Numbered from the stretch's first letter, positions 52,843 to 61,410 are shown. The stretch: DNA of 64,000 nt from Bradyrhizobium sp. 186 (GCF_023101685.1 NZ_CP082164.1:1240001-1304000), one strand, 5' to 3'. Numbers and translations: made by a program. Notes: generated from the sequence alone by a model not told the origin.

Positions 52843-52857
52843 GTTCGCAATATGTTC
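52843..52857 (-). promoter_or_regulatory. LexA-type SOS box (leftward unit)
   Basis: Minus strand GAACATATTGCGAAC, an exact fit to the alphaproteobacterial direct-repeat LexA box GAAC-N7-GAAC (GTTC-N7-GTTC on the other strand). It differs from the box at 52973 by a single base. Confidence 0.65.
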
Positions 52858-52972
52858 TTACATGGCGCGGTACTGTCCGTATTTAACCCCATGTGTCCTA
52901 AGCTGAATTTGGGAGTGTCCTAATTCCGGTCCCGGGCGATGTTTGGGATAGATCAAGGAATATGATCCCAGA

Positions 52973-52987
52973 GAACATGTTGCGAAC
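52973..52987 (+). promoter_or_regulatory. LexA-type SOS box (rightward unit)
   Basis: GAACATGTTGCGAAC on the plus strand, again GAAC-N7-GAAC. It lies 95 bp before the 53082 gene and overlaps a TTGCGA -35-like hexamer. Two such boxes within 145 bp, pointing outwards, are unlikely by chance. Confidence 0.65.
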
Positions 52988-53081
52988 GAGGGGTGTTCCG
53001 CTAGAGGAACGTCTGATGTAATGTTCCTAGATTGAACATTTGGAACCCCGAGCGAGTTTTGGTGTGCGGGAGGACATTCAA

Positions 53082-53273
53082 ATGAAACGCCACCGGTTCA
53101 AACAGGATAGGACGCGAGGCGAACGGCTCGTCGAGGAAGCTAGACGAGCACGGGAAAAGGCAGAGCAGTTGCCCCCGGGCGCGGAACGTGAAGACCTTTT
53201 GAGAAAGGCCCGCGCAGCCGATATCCATATTGACGAATGGCCGGCCTTTCGCGGCTTGCAGCCACCGAAGTAA
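53082..53273 (+). CDS. Small highly charged helical protein
   Basis: A 63-residue protein, mostly one or two amphipathic helices rich in arginine, lysine and glutamate (GERLVEEARRAREKAEQLPP, then GAEREDLLRKARAADIH). A related 73-residue protein lies at 61599 and shares the EERL-AEEA...A-RLPPG...E-LLR-ARQA pattern. The ATG has GGGAGG 8 bp upstream. It is downstream of a LexA-type box and is followed after 41 bp by a 30-codon hydrophobic peptide gene and a terminator, so the two form a small operon. Function unknown. Confidence 0.75.
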   Translation: MKRHRFKQDRTRGERLVEEARRAREKAEQLPPGAEREDLLRKARAADIHIDEWPAFRGLQPPK

Positions 53274-53314
53274 GGCGTAAGATTCCGGTGATTTGCGAAC
53301 CAAAGGGGGGCAGC

Positions 53315-53407
53315 GTGACCGCGCCAGACCTGGTTTTGAAAATTACCATCATAGGACTAGGCGTCTTTTCGACGGTTCTAGCCTCTATGTTGTGTTTCAA
53401 TCTGTAA
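53315..53407 (+). CDS. 30-residue hydrophobic membrane peptide
   Basis: A very short gene with GTG start and a strong ribosome-binding site (AAAGGGGGG, 4 bp away). The product begins MTAPDLVLKITIIGLGVFST and continues as a single membrane helix ending MLCFNL. The stop is followed 4 bp later by an intrinsic terminator, which supports it being the last gene of a transcript with the 53082 gene. Length, hydrophobicity and an upstream LexA-type box recall SOS-induced membrane toxins such as TisB, but there is no sequence similarity that I can claim. Confidence 0.6.
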   Translation: MTAPDLVLKITIIGLGVFSTVLASMLCFNL

Positions 53408-53411
53408 GCCA

Positions 53412-53446
53412 GAGGCCGCCCCAGTTGGCGGCCTCTTTCCTTTTCT
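53412..53446 (+). terminator. Intrinsic terminator of the 53082-53407 unit
   Basis: Perfect 9-bp stem gaggccgcc/ggcggcctc with a six-base loop, followed by tttccttttcttt. Confidence 0.88.
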
Positions 53447-53873
53447 TTGGGACAACCTGATTTTGCCCCCAAAGCGGGGCCGCCCGGCCCTACCGCGCGC
53501 AGCCAGCAATGGTTTCAGGTCAGCAGGCGGAGTGTCCCCCTACGCGACATAAACCTTGGCACAACTTGTGCACACTCATGCTCACCGGGGTTTTGCGTCA
53601 TACCCTCCCGGGGCTGGAAAGCCGCCGCCCGCGATACATTTAAGCGGGCGGCGTTTTTGCTTCTGAGCGGTGCCCAAAGTTGAACTTGGCATCAAGTTGG
53701 AATCTACGGTCGTTTGCCGGCGCCGACTGAAGGCGTAGGGTTCTGCTGATGCGGTCCTCGCCACGCGCTCATGTTGAGCATCTGAAGCAAAAAGGCCGCC
53801 CAACGAGGCAGCCGTCCTCCAGTTTCGGCGCTGCCGCTGCTGGATGCCGGCACTGCCCAGAGGCCGTCGATGC
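53447..53873. other. Gap with an orphan terminator
   Basis: No gene is supported between the two terminators and the 53874 gene. The stretch 53447-53623 ends in a strong terminator without a coding sequence before it, so a small RNA could be made from it. Confidence 0.4.
53624..53658 (+). terminator. Orphan intrinsic terminator
   Basis: Perfect 9-bp stem gccgcccgc/gcgggcggc around an 11-base loop, followed by gttttt. No protein-coding gene precedes it. Confidence 0.75.
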
Positions 53874-54134
53874 TCAAACCCAAACAGGCTCCTTCTCTCT
53901 GCCGCGCGGCGCCCAGCGAGTTAGCTCACTAGCGGAAGCGGTTCGTTCTTCGTCCCGGTCGCACAGCGCTATTTTGTATGCGCCGTTGTCTTCGCCAAAG
54001 ATAAAAGCAGTTGAGCCATCTGACGTGGTCACGTATTGCCCGAGCTTGAATATGTCCGTGATGCCTTGCATTGCCCCATTCCCATGTGCGCCGGAATCGA
54101 CGCGAGGACAATCTGGCAGATAAGAAATAGCCAT
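53874..54134 (-). CDS. Hypothetical protein
   Basis: An 86-residue protein, or 64 residues from a methionine at 54071. The part ITDIFKLGQYVTTSDGSTAF followed by IFGEDNGAYKIALCDRDEER has a beta-rich look like a small SH3- or PRC-type barrel. The family is not recognised. It lies between an orphan terminator and a broken secreted-protein gene. Confidence 0.5.
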   Translation of the reverse strand: MAISYLPDCPRVDSGAHGNGAMQGITDIFKLGQYVTTSDGSTAFIFGEDNGAYKIALCDRDEERTASASELTRWAPRGREKEPVWV

Positions 54135-54210
54135 GCAAGCTCAGAGAGTTGTGCCGATTTTAGCTACACCTTTGGTTGTGGCGATTTTGGCTACAGAACT
54201 CCCGGGTCCA

Positions 54211-54713
54211 TCAATTTATCTTCGTGCAAACTCCAACAGTGATTGACGGCGTATCTTCGTTATTGTCTGCACCATCAACGTAGCCAACCAGATACGCCGC
54301 CAAGTACCTATTGTTGGTTGGATTAAACCTATACTCGGTAAAAGCCGCACTGCAGACTGCCCAGCCGTCGGCCCAGACAGACACGGGAAGCTTATAGTCT
54401 CGCGTGTTTGAACATGGCGTGTTTTTGCTTGAGCCCGCTTCAGTCAAGGTCACCTTGAATTCGTGAACGGTGCTTTCGTCGGCACCGGAATATATCCGAT
54501 CTTTCCTGCTCGACATGTACTGGAATTTCAGCACGAAGTTCCGACTCGGTCGAAAGTTTGCAGAGCGCCATTTTTTCAGCTGCTCATCATAGCTGATCCC
54601 GCCGACTGCCTCAGGCGTGCAATAGTACGTTCGGTCGCGAGGTTCTTTGCGGACGCGGGTGTGCTGGTAAGCGCAGCAAAAACAATTGACGCGAAGTTCC
54701 TAAGTAACACCAT
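54211..54713 (-). pseudogene. Secreted protein gene split by a frameshift
   Basis: A signal peptide with ATG at 54713 (MVLLRNFASIVFAALTSTPA, cleavage near ASA) runs to about 54630 in one frame. The sequence then carries on in another frame as TYYCTPEAVGGISYDEQLKK, through FRPSRNFVLKFQYMSSRKDR and on to ADGWAVCSAAFTEYRFNPTN with stop at 54211. The mature part has no usable start of its own except a GTG at 54534, so it is a frameshifted gene. Mature protein has several cysteines and beta-strand character. The region is AT-rich. Confidence 0.6.
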
Positions 54714-54771
54714 CAATAATTCTCGAAAGCTTTCCCTAAGTCGACGTAAATTGGTCTTAGCTCCTCATCGG

Positions 54772-54966
54772 TCAGAGGCCAACTCGATTTGTCGCGGTGG
54801 GCTTTTCATGAGCCAGCAAATAGACCAACAGTATGGAAGGCTGCCTGAAAAGCAGTTTGCGGTTAGCCTTCTCTCGTACCGACGAGGTTATTTGGGGTTT
54901 AGCCTTAAGAAAGCTGTCGATCCTATCGGCAACGTCTGCGCCAGCCGCGCTCTCGAAGGTGTCCAC
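54772..54966 (-). CDS. Doubtful small hypothetical protein
   Basis: A 64-residue frame with a GTG start 6 bp after GGAGGGG (FESAAGADVADRIDSFLKAK near the start). No family is recognised. A longer frame on the opposite strand (54463-55023) covers the same DNA, so at most one is real. Kept because of the good ribosome-binding site. Confidence 0.3.
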   Translation of the reverse strand: MDTFESAAGADVADRIDSFLKAKPQITSSVREKANRKLLFRQPSILLVYLLAHEKPTATNRVGL

Positions 54967-55224
54967 AATCAACCCCTCCGCCCGTGTTGGCTCCGGCTCC
55001 CTCTGGACATGAAAGCGATATAGATGAGACGTGCGTTCGGTTAGACTCTTACTGGGCTGTAAAGACTCATGACCTGCTCGACTACCTGCTGAAAGTAATC
55101 ATTGGTCGCTTCGATCAAGGCCATGCTCTTAGCAGCAGCCCGCTTCATTCTAGCGGTCGCCTAGACGACGCTGTTGCCGGAATGTCTCGATGATTGGGTC
55201 GACCAGGGCAATTCTATTCGCGCG

Positions 55225-55551
55225 GTCGATGTGTTCGTGGAGGCGTTGTGCCCGCTCAAGGATCAGTGCACAACGTCCAACGAGCGCCGCATCAGACGCT
55301 GGGAACGCGAACATGTCGTCGAGGCCGCGCAGACGCGGCTCGATCAGAACCCGCAAGCCATGCGTGTGCGCCGCGAAACTGTCGAGCATCCGTTCGCCAC
55401 ACTGAAGATGCGGATGGGTGCAACACACGTTCTAATGAAGCGGTTGCCCAATGTCGCGACCGAAATGGCGCTGAACGTACTCGCCTACAACCTCACGCGC
55501 GTAATGAACATCGTCGGGATCAAGCCGCTCCTGCCGGCAATCCAGGCGTGA
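55225..55551 (+). pseudogene. IS1182-family transposase, C-terminal remnant
   Basis: The segment CPLKDQCTTSNERRIRRWER, then RETVEHPFATLKMRMGATHV and LPNVATEMALNVLAYNLTRV are the C-terminal end of IS1182-type DDE transposases, including the catalytic glutamate in VEHPF. About three quarters of the protein is missing on the 5' side. Confidence 0.85.
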
Positions 55552-56167
55552 AGAGTTCGTGCTGTTATGCGCATCGTGTGACCGTTCAGGTCGCGCAGCG
55601 TGGCCCGAGCTTGCGCCCGGGTTGGCCCCGGACTCGATCAAGCAAAAAATGCTCAGACCGTTGTGTCGACGCGGATCGTCCCCGGTTGCGTGCTGTTTTT
55701 GGGGGGAGGAAAACGTTCTTACACAGTCTGGACCCATAGCAGTCATTTAGTCCCTCCTATGCGCTCCGAAGGTCTCAGACTAGTCTGTTTGGCTTTCCAG
55801 CTGGCGTTATTGCTCAAGCGAACACGACGCCGACGGTAGCGGCGACAGGAGCACGTTGCAGGCATGGGACTCGTGGTCTGAAACGGATTACGAGGATGAA
55901 GGGCTGAAACACCTCCTGTCGATGATGATTTTGGGGTAGCGCGCCTCCAAACGACGATGTCGAGCCAGAGGTACTAGAGTTCATGCGGATCTCCCACGAT
56001 CCTGCGTTTGGAACGTTCCACCGCAAAGCCTATTGTCTGTTGAGATGATCGTTGGGGTCGACAGCGAAGCCAAAAATGAAATTGCGCCGGTTCCGCAAGG
56101 TGCTACGCTAACGTGATGCCGGCGGTCGAGCTTACGCAAGTTTAGGTGTTCCGGCCGTGAGGGTGTG
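55552..56167. other. Non-coding region between IS1182 remnant and histidine kinase
   Basis: The first part is likely the right end of the IS1182 remnant. No gene is recognised in the rest; the kinase promoter is presumably in the last 150 bp. Confidence 0.4.
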
Positions 56168-57631
56168 ATGAGTAACGCCGAACAAAACGCCATTGATTCG
56201 TTGCTGGTTTCCCTGCAGAAGCCCAATGTACATCAAGGGGCGTGGGAATCCGACGAACTCTTGCAGGTACTGCCGGCAGCGCTCTACATGACGGACGCCG
56301 CCGGCCGAATTACTTTCTACAATGAAGCGGCGGCGCAATTGTGGGGCTGCCGGCCGACGCTCGGGACCGCCGCGTTTTGCGGATCATGGAAGCTCTATTG
56401 GCCGGACGGCACTCCCTTGCCGCACGCCGAATGTCCGATGGCGCTGGCTCTGAAAGAGCGGCGTCCGATCCGGGGCATGGAAGCGGTCGCCGAACGGCCG
56501 GACGGCACGCGCGTGCCGTTCATTCCGTATCCAACTCCCCTATTCGATGCTTCAGGTGCTTTGGTTGGCGCAGTCAACATGCTGGTGGACATCACCGAGC
56601 GCCGGGAGACTGAACAACGGCTTCGAGAAAGCGAGGTGCGCTATCGAGCCATCGCTGCGATCGTCGAATCGTCCGACGACGCGATCGTTTCGAAAGACCT
56701 CAACAGCATCATCAAAAGCTGGAATCAAGGCGCGGAGCGGCTGTTCGGCTATAGTGCTGAAGAGGCGATTGGGAAGTCGGTCACGATGCTAATCCCTCCC
56801 GATCGTCAGGATGAGGAGCCGGCCATTCTTGCCCGGATCCGGCGCGGCGAGCGCGTCGAGCACTACGAAAGCGTTCGTCAACGCAAGGATGGCAGCACTA
56901 TCGACATTTCGCTGACGATCTCCCCGATCAGGGATAAGGACGGCAAGATCGTCGGCGCTTCGAAAATAGCCCGTGACATTTCATTTCGAAAGCGAGCAGA
57001 GGAGCAGCAGCAGCTAATCTTCCGAGAGATGGACCATCGCATCAAGAACCTCTTTGCTGTCGCTGGCGGCGTGGTCACGATGAGTGCCCGATCGGCGAAA
57101 ACAGCGGAAGAACTCGCTTCTGTGGTGCGCGACCGCTTGGTGTCCCTCGCGAAAGCCAACGACCTGACGTTGAAGCTGACAGCCGATGGCACTCATCGAA
57201 CGCAACAGTCAACGCTGCTTCATACGTTGATTAGGACGATTCTATCGCCTTATGACGGCAGCACCGACAAAGGCGGGGCGCGTGTCGCGATCAGTGGACC
57301 CGACATTCCAATCGCGGGCGATGGGGTGACCGGTTTTGCGTTGCTATTGCACGAGTTTGCAACCAATGCCGCAAAGTACGGGGCACTTTCGACCCAAAGT
57401 GGCTCCATCAATATCGCGTGCTCCGAAAACACTGACCAATTGGCGGTAACCTGGACGGAACGCGGAGGACCACCGGTCGATCGTCAAGCAGAGGTAGAGG
57501 GCTTTGGTACGCTACTCGCCCGTGCGACGGTGCAGAGCCAATTCGGGGGCGTGATCGCGTGGGATTGGAACCCAGCGGGCCTGACAATAGACCTTTCTTT
57601 TCCAAAGGACCGCGTCGTGACGCATCCCTAG
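56168..57631 (+). CDS. HWE-family sensor histidine kinase with two PAS domains
   Basis: A 487-residue soluble kinase. PAS domain 1 (about residues 28-150) includes LQVLPAALYMTDAAGRITFY; PAS domain 2 (about 160-285) includes VESSDDAIVSKDLNSIIKSW. The phospho-acceptor histidine is in QLIFREMDHRIKNLFAVAGG, and the HWE-type ATPase domain has ALLLHEFATNAAKYGALSTQ and TWTERGGPPVDRQAEVEGFG. It has no membrane helix, so it senses a cytoplasmic signal such as light, redox or a ligand. No response regulator gene is adjacent. Confidence 0.93.
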   Translation: MSNAEQNAIDSLLVSLQKPNVHQGAWESDELLQVLPAALYMTDAAGRITFYNEAAAQLWGCRPTLGTAAFCGSWKLYWPDGTPLPHAECPMALALKERRPIRGMEAVAERPDGTRVPFIPYPTPLFDASGALVGAVNMLVDITERRETEQRLRESEVRYRAIAAIVESSDDAIVSKDLNSIIKSWNQGAERLFGYSAEEAIGKSVTMLIPPDRQDEEPAILARIRRGERVEHYESVRQRKDGSTIDISLTISPIRDKDGKIVGASKIARDISFRKRAEEQQQLIFREMDHRIKNLFAVAGGVVTMSARSAKTAEELASVVRDRLVSLAKANDLTLKLTADGTHRTQQSTLLHTLIRTILSPYDGSTDKGGARVAISGPDIPIAGDGVTGFALLLHEFATNAAKYGALSTQSGSINIACSENTDQLAVTWTERGGPPVDRQAEVEGFGTLLARATVQSQFGGVIAWDWNPAGLTIDLSFPKDRVVTHP

Positions 57632-58033
57632 CGCTCAGTCATTCTGATGAATCAAGTTGTACAAGAAATCACCGGACCGCCTAGCAAAATCAATCTCGCG
57701 CGACCGTGGTGATCCTGACCTTTCCTTGGCACCAAATCTCAACATCATCTCAACATCAGTGGAAGGCACCCGTCGGTCAGCCTCGCGCGCAGCGGACATA
57801 TGCCGGGCGCTGGAGCGCCGCCTCCAAGACCCTGCCAGATCGGGGCCGGAAGTTCAGGCATCTGACGGGTGGCTGCCCCGATGCTGAGGCCGTTTCTGCG
57901 CCGGTTGTCGAAAGCGGGGCAAACGCAACCTGCCCTGCACGAGTTCTTATGGAGCGTCCGTTCGGGTGAAGGCAGAGCGTGCAGCAGAAGCCCGGAAGGC
58001 TGCCGATCGGCTCGCCTGCGAAGCCTGGACGTG
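57632..58033. other. Gap after the kinase with transposon debris
   Basis: No intact gene. The last part is probably the decayed front of the IS481-type transposase whose end follows. Confidence 0.4.
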
Positions 58034-58381
58034 GATTACTATAAAAGCCTCGGCGTCACCGTCACCCGCGTCATGACCGACAATGGCAGCTGCTACAAAG
58101 CCTTCGACTTCCGCGATGCCTGCCAGGAACTCGACCTCAAGCACAAGCGAACCAAGCCATATACGCCCAAGACGAATGGCAAGGCCGAACGCTTCATCCA
58201 GACCGCGCTCCGGGAATGGGCTTACGCTCAAGCCTATCTCACGTCAGATCGGCGCGCCGAAGAACTGCCGATTTGGCTACACCAATACAACTGGCACCGG
58301 CCGCACGCTGGGATAAAGTCTCAAACGCCCATCAGCAGACTTGGTCTAATCGAGGACAACCTCCTGAGGCTCCACATCTAG
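58034..58381 (+). pseudogene. IS481/IS3-type transposase, C-terminal remnant
   Basis: The integrase-fold end is clear: DYYKSLGVTVTRVMTDNGSC, then KHKRTKPYTPKTNGKAERFI with the catalytic glutamate, and YNWHRPHAGIKSQTPISRLG. The first catalytic aspartate and helix-turn-helix are missing, so it is inactive. Confidence 0.85.
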
Positions 58382-58562
58382 CGTCATCTCCGCGCGTGCT
58401 TCTCTGTCGGGCATTTCGCTTAGCTACCCCTCCGCCCAGAATCTCGACCAGCCGCCAGATGCTCGTGCAAAGCAGCCGGCGAGCGCAAGAGGGTGCGCGG
58501 CAACAAATGGTGGATTGATACGCTGCCTTTGACCCACCTCGACTCAGGAGCCGCCTCTCCAA

Positions 58563-58733
58563 TTAGTCGCGTGTAAAGGCAGCGCAGAGCCAACCGATTA
58601 GCCAAAAACCGTAGAACAAGACTGCTGCGGAGACGATCGAGGCTAGGGCACCATATGCGACTGGCTCTATCGCATGCTCCAACGGCGCCGGCTTGCTGTC
58701 CACCACGAAGACTTTGACCGCACGGCAGTCCAC
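58563..58733 (-). CDS. Small single-helix membrane protein
   Basis: A 56-residue frame with a GTG start at 58733. Its product has a polar front (VKVFVVDSKPAPLEHAIEPV) and one hydrophobic helix (ALASIVSAAVLFYGFWLIGW) before the ending TRD. The composition looks like a genuine inner-membrane protein. The start is uncertain because no clear ribosome-binding site precedes it. The rest of the surrounding gap (58382-59082) shows no other gene. Confidence 0.4.
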   Translation of the reverse strand: MDCRAVKVFVVDSKPAPLEHAIEPVAYGALASIVSAAVLFYGFWLIGWLCAAFTRD

Positions 58734-59082
58734 TCCAAAGGGACTGCAATGGTAAGCGAAACATTTTCTGGGGCGGCAGCCTAAATGGGAAGTTCAGGCG
58801 AGCGGAACCTTTGCGCCTGTGGCAATTCAGCCATGCGGCTGGCGTGAGACTTAAATCGCGCTGGGCTGCCTACCTCGGTCTCCTCTTCAGCGCCGGTCGC
58901 AAACTCCAGCTCAACAATGCCTGAGCGGCAATTCCGGAGGATTACCGTCAGCTGAGTTGACGAATGCGCTGAAGTGGCAATGGCGGAGGAGTGCAGCGAT
59001 AGGAGCCTCGCCCGGCATATTCCACGCGATCGTGCGCGCAGCGAACCACAAGAGTTGCGAATGCTTGGGCATGCAGCGAGTG

Positions 59083-59112
59083 CAAAAAAATGCCGCCCCG
59101 TAGGAGCGGCGA
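59083..59112 (-). terminator. Intrinsic terminator of the csbD-like gene
   Basis: Minus-strand stem GCCGCTCC/GGGGCGGC with a short loop, followed by ATTTTTTT. It lies 25 bp after the stop. Confidence 0.85.
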
Positions 59113-59136
59113 CTCGATGCCCAACGTTAATCGAAG

Positions 59137-59328
59137 TTACTTCTTCACAGCGTCTGCTGCGTCCCTCGCAGCATCCTTGATGTCACCTGCGGCATTGTGC
59201 ACGGCACCCTTGGCCTTGTCGGCCTTGCCTTCCCTTTGCAAATCCTTGTCGCCACTCAGCTTGCCTGCGCCCTTCTTGATCGTGCCCTTTGCCTTTTCGG
59301 CGACTCCCTTTACATGCTCGCGGTCCAT
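59137..59328 (-). CDS. CsbD-family stress-response protein
   Basis: A 63-residue CsbD protein: MDREHVKGVAEKAKGTIKKG then AGKLSGDKDLQREGKADKAK and a helical end. The repeated G-K-x-x-G-K pattern is typical. These small cytoplasmic proteins are induced by general stress (sigma factor EcfG in Alphaproteobacteria); function is unknown. A ribosome-binding site (AGGAG) precedes the ATG. Confidence 0.93.
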   Translation of the reverse strand: MDREHVKGVAEKAKGTIKKGAGKLSGDKDLQREGKADKAKGAVHNAAGDIKDAARDAADAVKK

Positions 59329-59506
59329 AACGCGCTCCTTCGATTTTCGACGATGGCGAGTAACGCACCTGAAGGTTTGGTGTTCCGCCTACGCGTCGCG
59401 CTGCCAAACGTCGTAGCCGTTCCAAATTCAAGTTCCCAAGCGATTCCGGGAACTATGCGCAAATCATCGGATTGCTCCAGTTCATAACGGAAAGAGGAGA
59501 GCTGTC

Positions 59507-59770
59507 ATGAGATACGCGTTACTGGTAGCTGCATTGGGCGCCTTCGCCACGCCTGCACTCGCGGACGAGGTTGGTGTGGGTGTTGGTGTCGGCCCAGGCG
59601 GCGCTGGCGCTGGCGTGACCGTCGGGCAAAGCCGCGACTACGACCGTGACCGTGTTCAGGAACGTGAAACAGTGGTCAAGGAGCACGAGCCTGCCGATCG
59701 CACAACCGTCATCAAAAAAGAGCATGAGGACGGTACACGCAGCAAGACGATCGTCAAAGAACGAGAGTGA
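59507..59770 (+). CDS. Small secreted glycine-rich/charged protein
   Basis: An 87-residue exported protein. The signal peptide is MRYALLVAALGAFATPALA, followed by a glycine/valine-rich stretch (DEVGVGVGVGPGGAGAGVTV) and a charged tail with repeats of the type VVKEHE, VIKKEHE, IVKERE. Similar proteins are frequent in Bradyrhizobium; function unknown. The ATG has GAGGAGAG 6 bp upstream, and a strong terminator follows the stop, so it is a single-gene unit. Confidence 0.8.
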   Translation: MRYALLVAALGAFATPALADEVGVGVGVGPGGAGAGVTVGQSRDYDRDRVQERETVVKEHEPADRTTVIKKEHEDGTRSKTIVKERE

Positions 59771-59777
59771 CGATGAG

Positions 59778-59806
59778 AAAAGCCCCGGTGCAACGGGGCT
59801 TTTTTT
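59778..59806 (+). terminator. Intrinsic terminator
   Basis: Perfect 7-bp stem agccccg/cggggct with a GTGCAA loop and seven T in the run. It starts about 10 bp after the preceding stop. Confidence 0.93.
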
Positions 59807-60140
59807 GGTGGCGTAGCTTCCGTACCAAAGCTGCCTCCGAATTCCTGTGCTCTGATTATCTCGTCGGCGATCGACCATCTTAGAGTAACGTGTATCTGTC
59901 TGCCATCATGCGGGGCATATCGTCTTGCGCCGAGCCCGATAATCCGACCGCCCTCGTTCTCGTCAAATGGTGGACTTAGACCGGCCGATCGGGCAAATTT
60001 TGCAGCCACGGATAGGATTGAGGAGTTCCCGTGCCCGGCGCCAAGGAGACCGTACAGGAAAGCGGCTCTTTCGATATCGGTGGTTTTGATCCTTGCGGCG
60101 AACGCGATGGCGCAGGAGGACAAGAAGACCGATGAGGACT
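59807..60140. other. Gap before the oxidoreductase remnant
   Basis: One long frame on the minus strand (to 60123) runs back through the terminator and shows no family character, so no gene is called here. Confidence 0.4.
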
Positions 60141-60598
60141 AACTCGCTGCCCGCCACCGCAAGTGGAACACCAAGACCGGCAAGGCCAACTTCATCGTCC
60201 CGAAATCGCTGATCACAGATATCGACGTATCGGCGGAAGCGCGTGACGTGGTCCAGCTCATGACCCTGCGGAGCAACGGCCAATTCAACACTACCATCTA
60301 CAGTTACGATGATCGCTTCCGGGGCATCTTCGGCTCGCGGGACGTGGTGATGATGCACGCGAACGACATCGACCAGTTCGGACTGGAGGAGGGGTGCCTG
60401 GTGACGCTATCGACCGCGGTCGACGACGGCATCGATCGCCGGGTCGAAGGCTTGCGGGTCGTCCGCTACGACATCCCCGAGGGCTGTGTCGCCGGCTATT
60501 ACCCGGAATGCAATCCGCTGCTGCCGCTCTGGCATTATGAGGAAAAAAGCAAGACGCCGGCGGCGAAGTCAATTCCAGTGCGGATTACGCGACAGTAG
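60141..60598 (+). pseudogene. Molybdopterin oxidoreductase (FdhF/YdeP-like), C-terminal remnant
   Basis: The frame after a TAA reads ARHRKWKTKTGKANFIVPKS, then LMTLRSNGQFNTTIYSYDDR and CVAGYYPECNPLLPLWHYEE, the molybdopterin-dinucleotide-binding C-terminal domain of FdhF-like oxidoreductases such as YdeP. Over 500 N-terminal residues, including the metal site, are absent. It is a remnant. Its 3' end overlaps the tail of the Crp/Fnr gene on the other strand. Confidence 0.82.
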
Positions 60599-61410
60599 CG
60601 AAAGTGGTCGTCCGACTTAGCGGTTGGCTCAATGTCGCGCCGCGGTCCCGCCGTGTCGATGAACTGGAGGAGCGATTTGTTTAACCGTTGCGTGGCCCGG
60701 AGGTGCAGATAGGACGGATCGAATTGGCCGATCTCCGCCAATCGCCGCCCGTCGAAAACCTCGAGCTTGCCACCGTTGAATTCCATCGAAGACGACGATC
60801 GGAGGATCGCAAGTGCCCGGTTGACGGTAGCAATCGACATTCCCAGTGTCTCTCCGAGCTGGACGAGGCTTATCGGAAAATCCATCGTGCCATCGTTCGT
60901 CAGGCGAGATGCTTCGGCACGATAAAACACCTCAGCGAACAGATGGGCCATTCGCGTTGCCGGATCCCTCGAGCCGTTATTCGTTATCGCCTCTCTGAAT
61001 ATCGCGGCGTCGATCAGCGTTTCCCGCCAGATTGCAAACGCCAACTTTGGTTGTCGCTCGAAAACTCGACACAGAGTCCGATGGGGAAGAGAAGCGACGG
61101 TTGCATTTCCCAATGCGCAAACCGAATGATCCATCTGATCCAGAAAGAGAGCCTGTGCGTCTGGGAGGTCGCCAGCGAAATGAAATGAAATGTACTGTCG
61201 CGCCCCGTTCGGCAGCAGGTGGTAGCGCGCCAGCATCCCGCGCAGAACCAGTGCCGACACATCCGGCTGATCGCCTTGACGAATCAGATCCTCGTTCGCG
61301 GTCAGCTCGCGGGTCCGATACGGGAGCGATCGAATGGCGGAGATATCGTCGTTGGAGAGCCGCGAGTGCTGCCTAAGCTTGCTTTCAAGGATCGCGTGAG
61401 CCTCGGCCAT
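60535..61410 (-). CDS. Crp/Fnr-family transcriptional regulator with run-on tail
   Basis: A 291-residue regulator. The cyclic-nucleotide-binding-like barrel is at residues about 15-130 (ANEDLIRQGDQPDVSALVLR, YISFHFAGDLPDAQALFL), and the winged helix is near residue 180 (SLVQLGETLGMSIATVNRAL). No cysteine set for an Fe-S cluster is visible, so it is not a classical Fnr. The family normally ends around residue 240; here a 50-residue tail continues over the remnant on the opposite strand, so the original stop was probably lost. The ATG at 61410 is the family start. Confidence 0.85.
   Translation of the reverse strand: MAEAHAILESKLRQHSRLSNDDISAIRSLPYRTRELTANEDLIRQGDQPDVSALVLRGMLARYHLLPNGARQYISFHFAGDLPDAQALFLDQMDHSVCALGNATVASLPHRTLCRVFERQPKLAFAIWRETLIDAAIFREAITNNGSRDPATRMAHLFAEVFYRAEASRLTNDGTMDFPISLVQLGETLGMSIATVNRALAILRSSSSMEFNGGKLEVFDGRRLAEIGQFDPSYLHLRATQRLNKSLLQFIDTAGPRRDIEPTAKSDDHFRYCRVIRTGIDFAAGVLLFSS

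Noticed and set aside
54150..54196. Short direct repeat gattttrgctaca
   Set aside because: Two imperfect copies in AT-rich DNA without further structure; too short to support a feature.
54463..55023. Plus-strand frame of 186 codons in the AT-rich pocket
   Set aside because: It overlaps the broken secreted-protein gene on the other strand and has no recognisable domain, so it was not called.
59656..60123. Minus-strand frame of 155 codons
   Set aside because: It passes through a strong terminator and the tail of another gene and lacks a ribosome-binding site or known domain.
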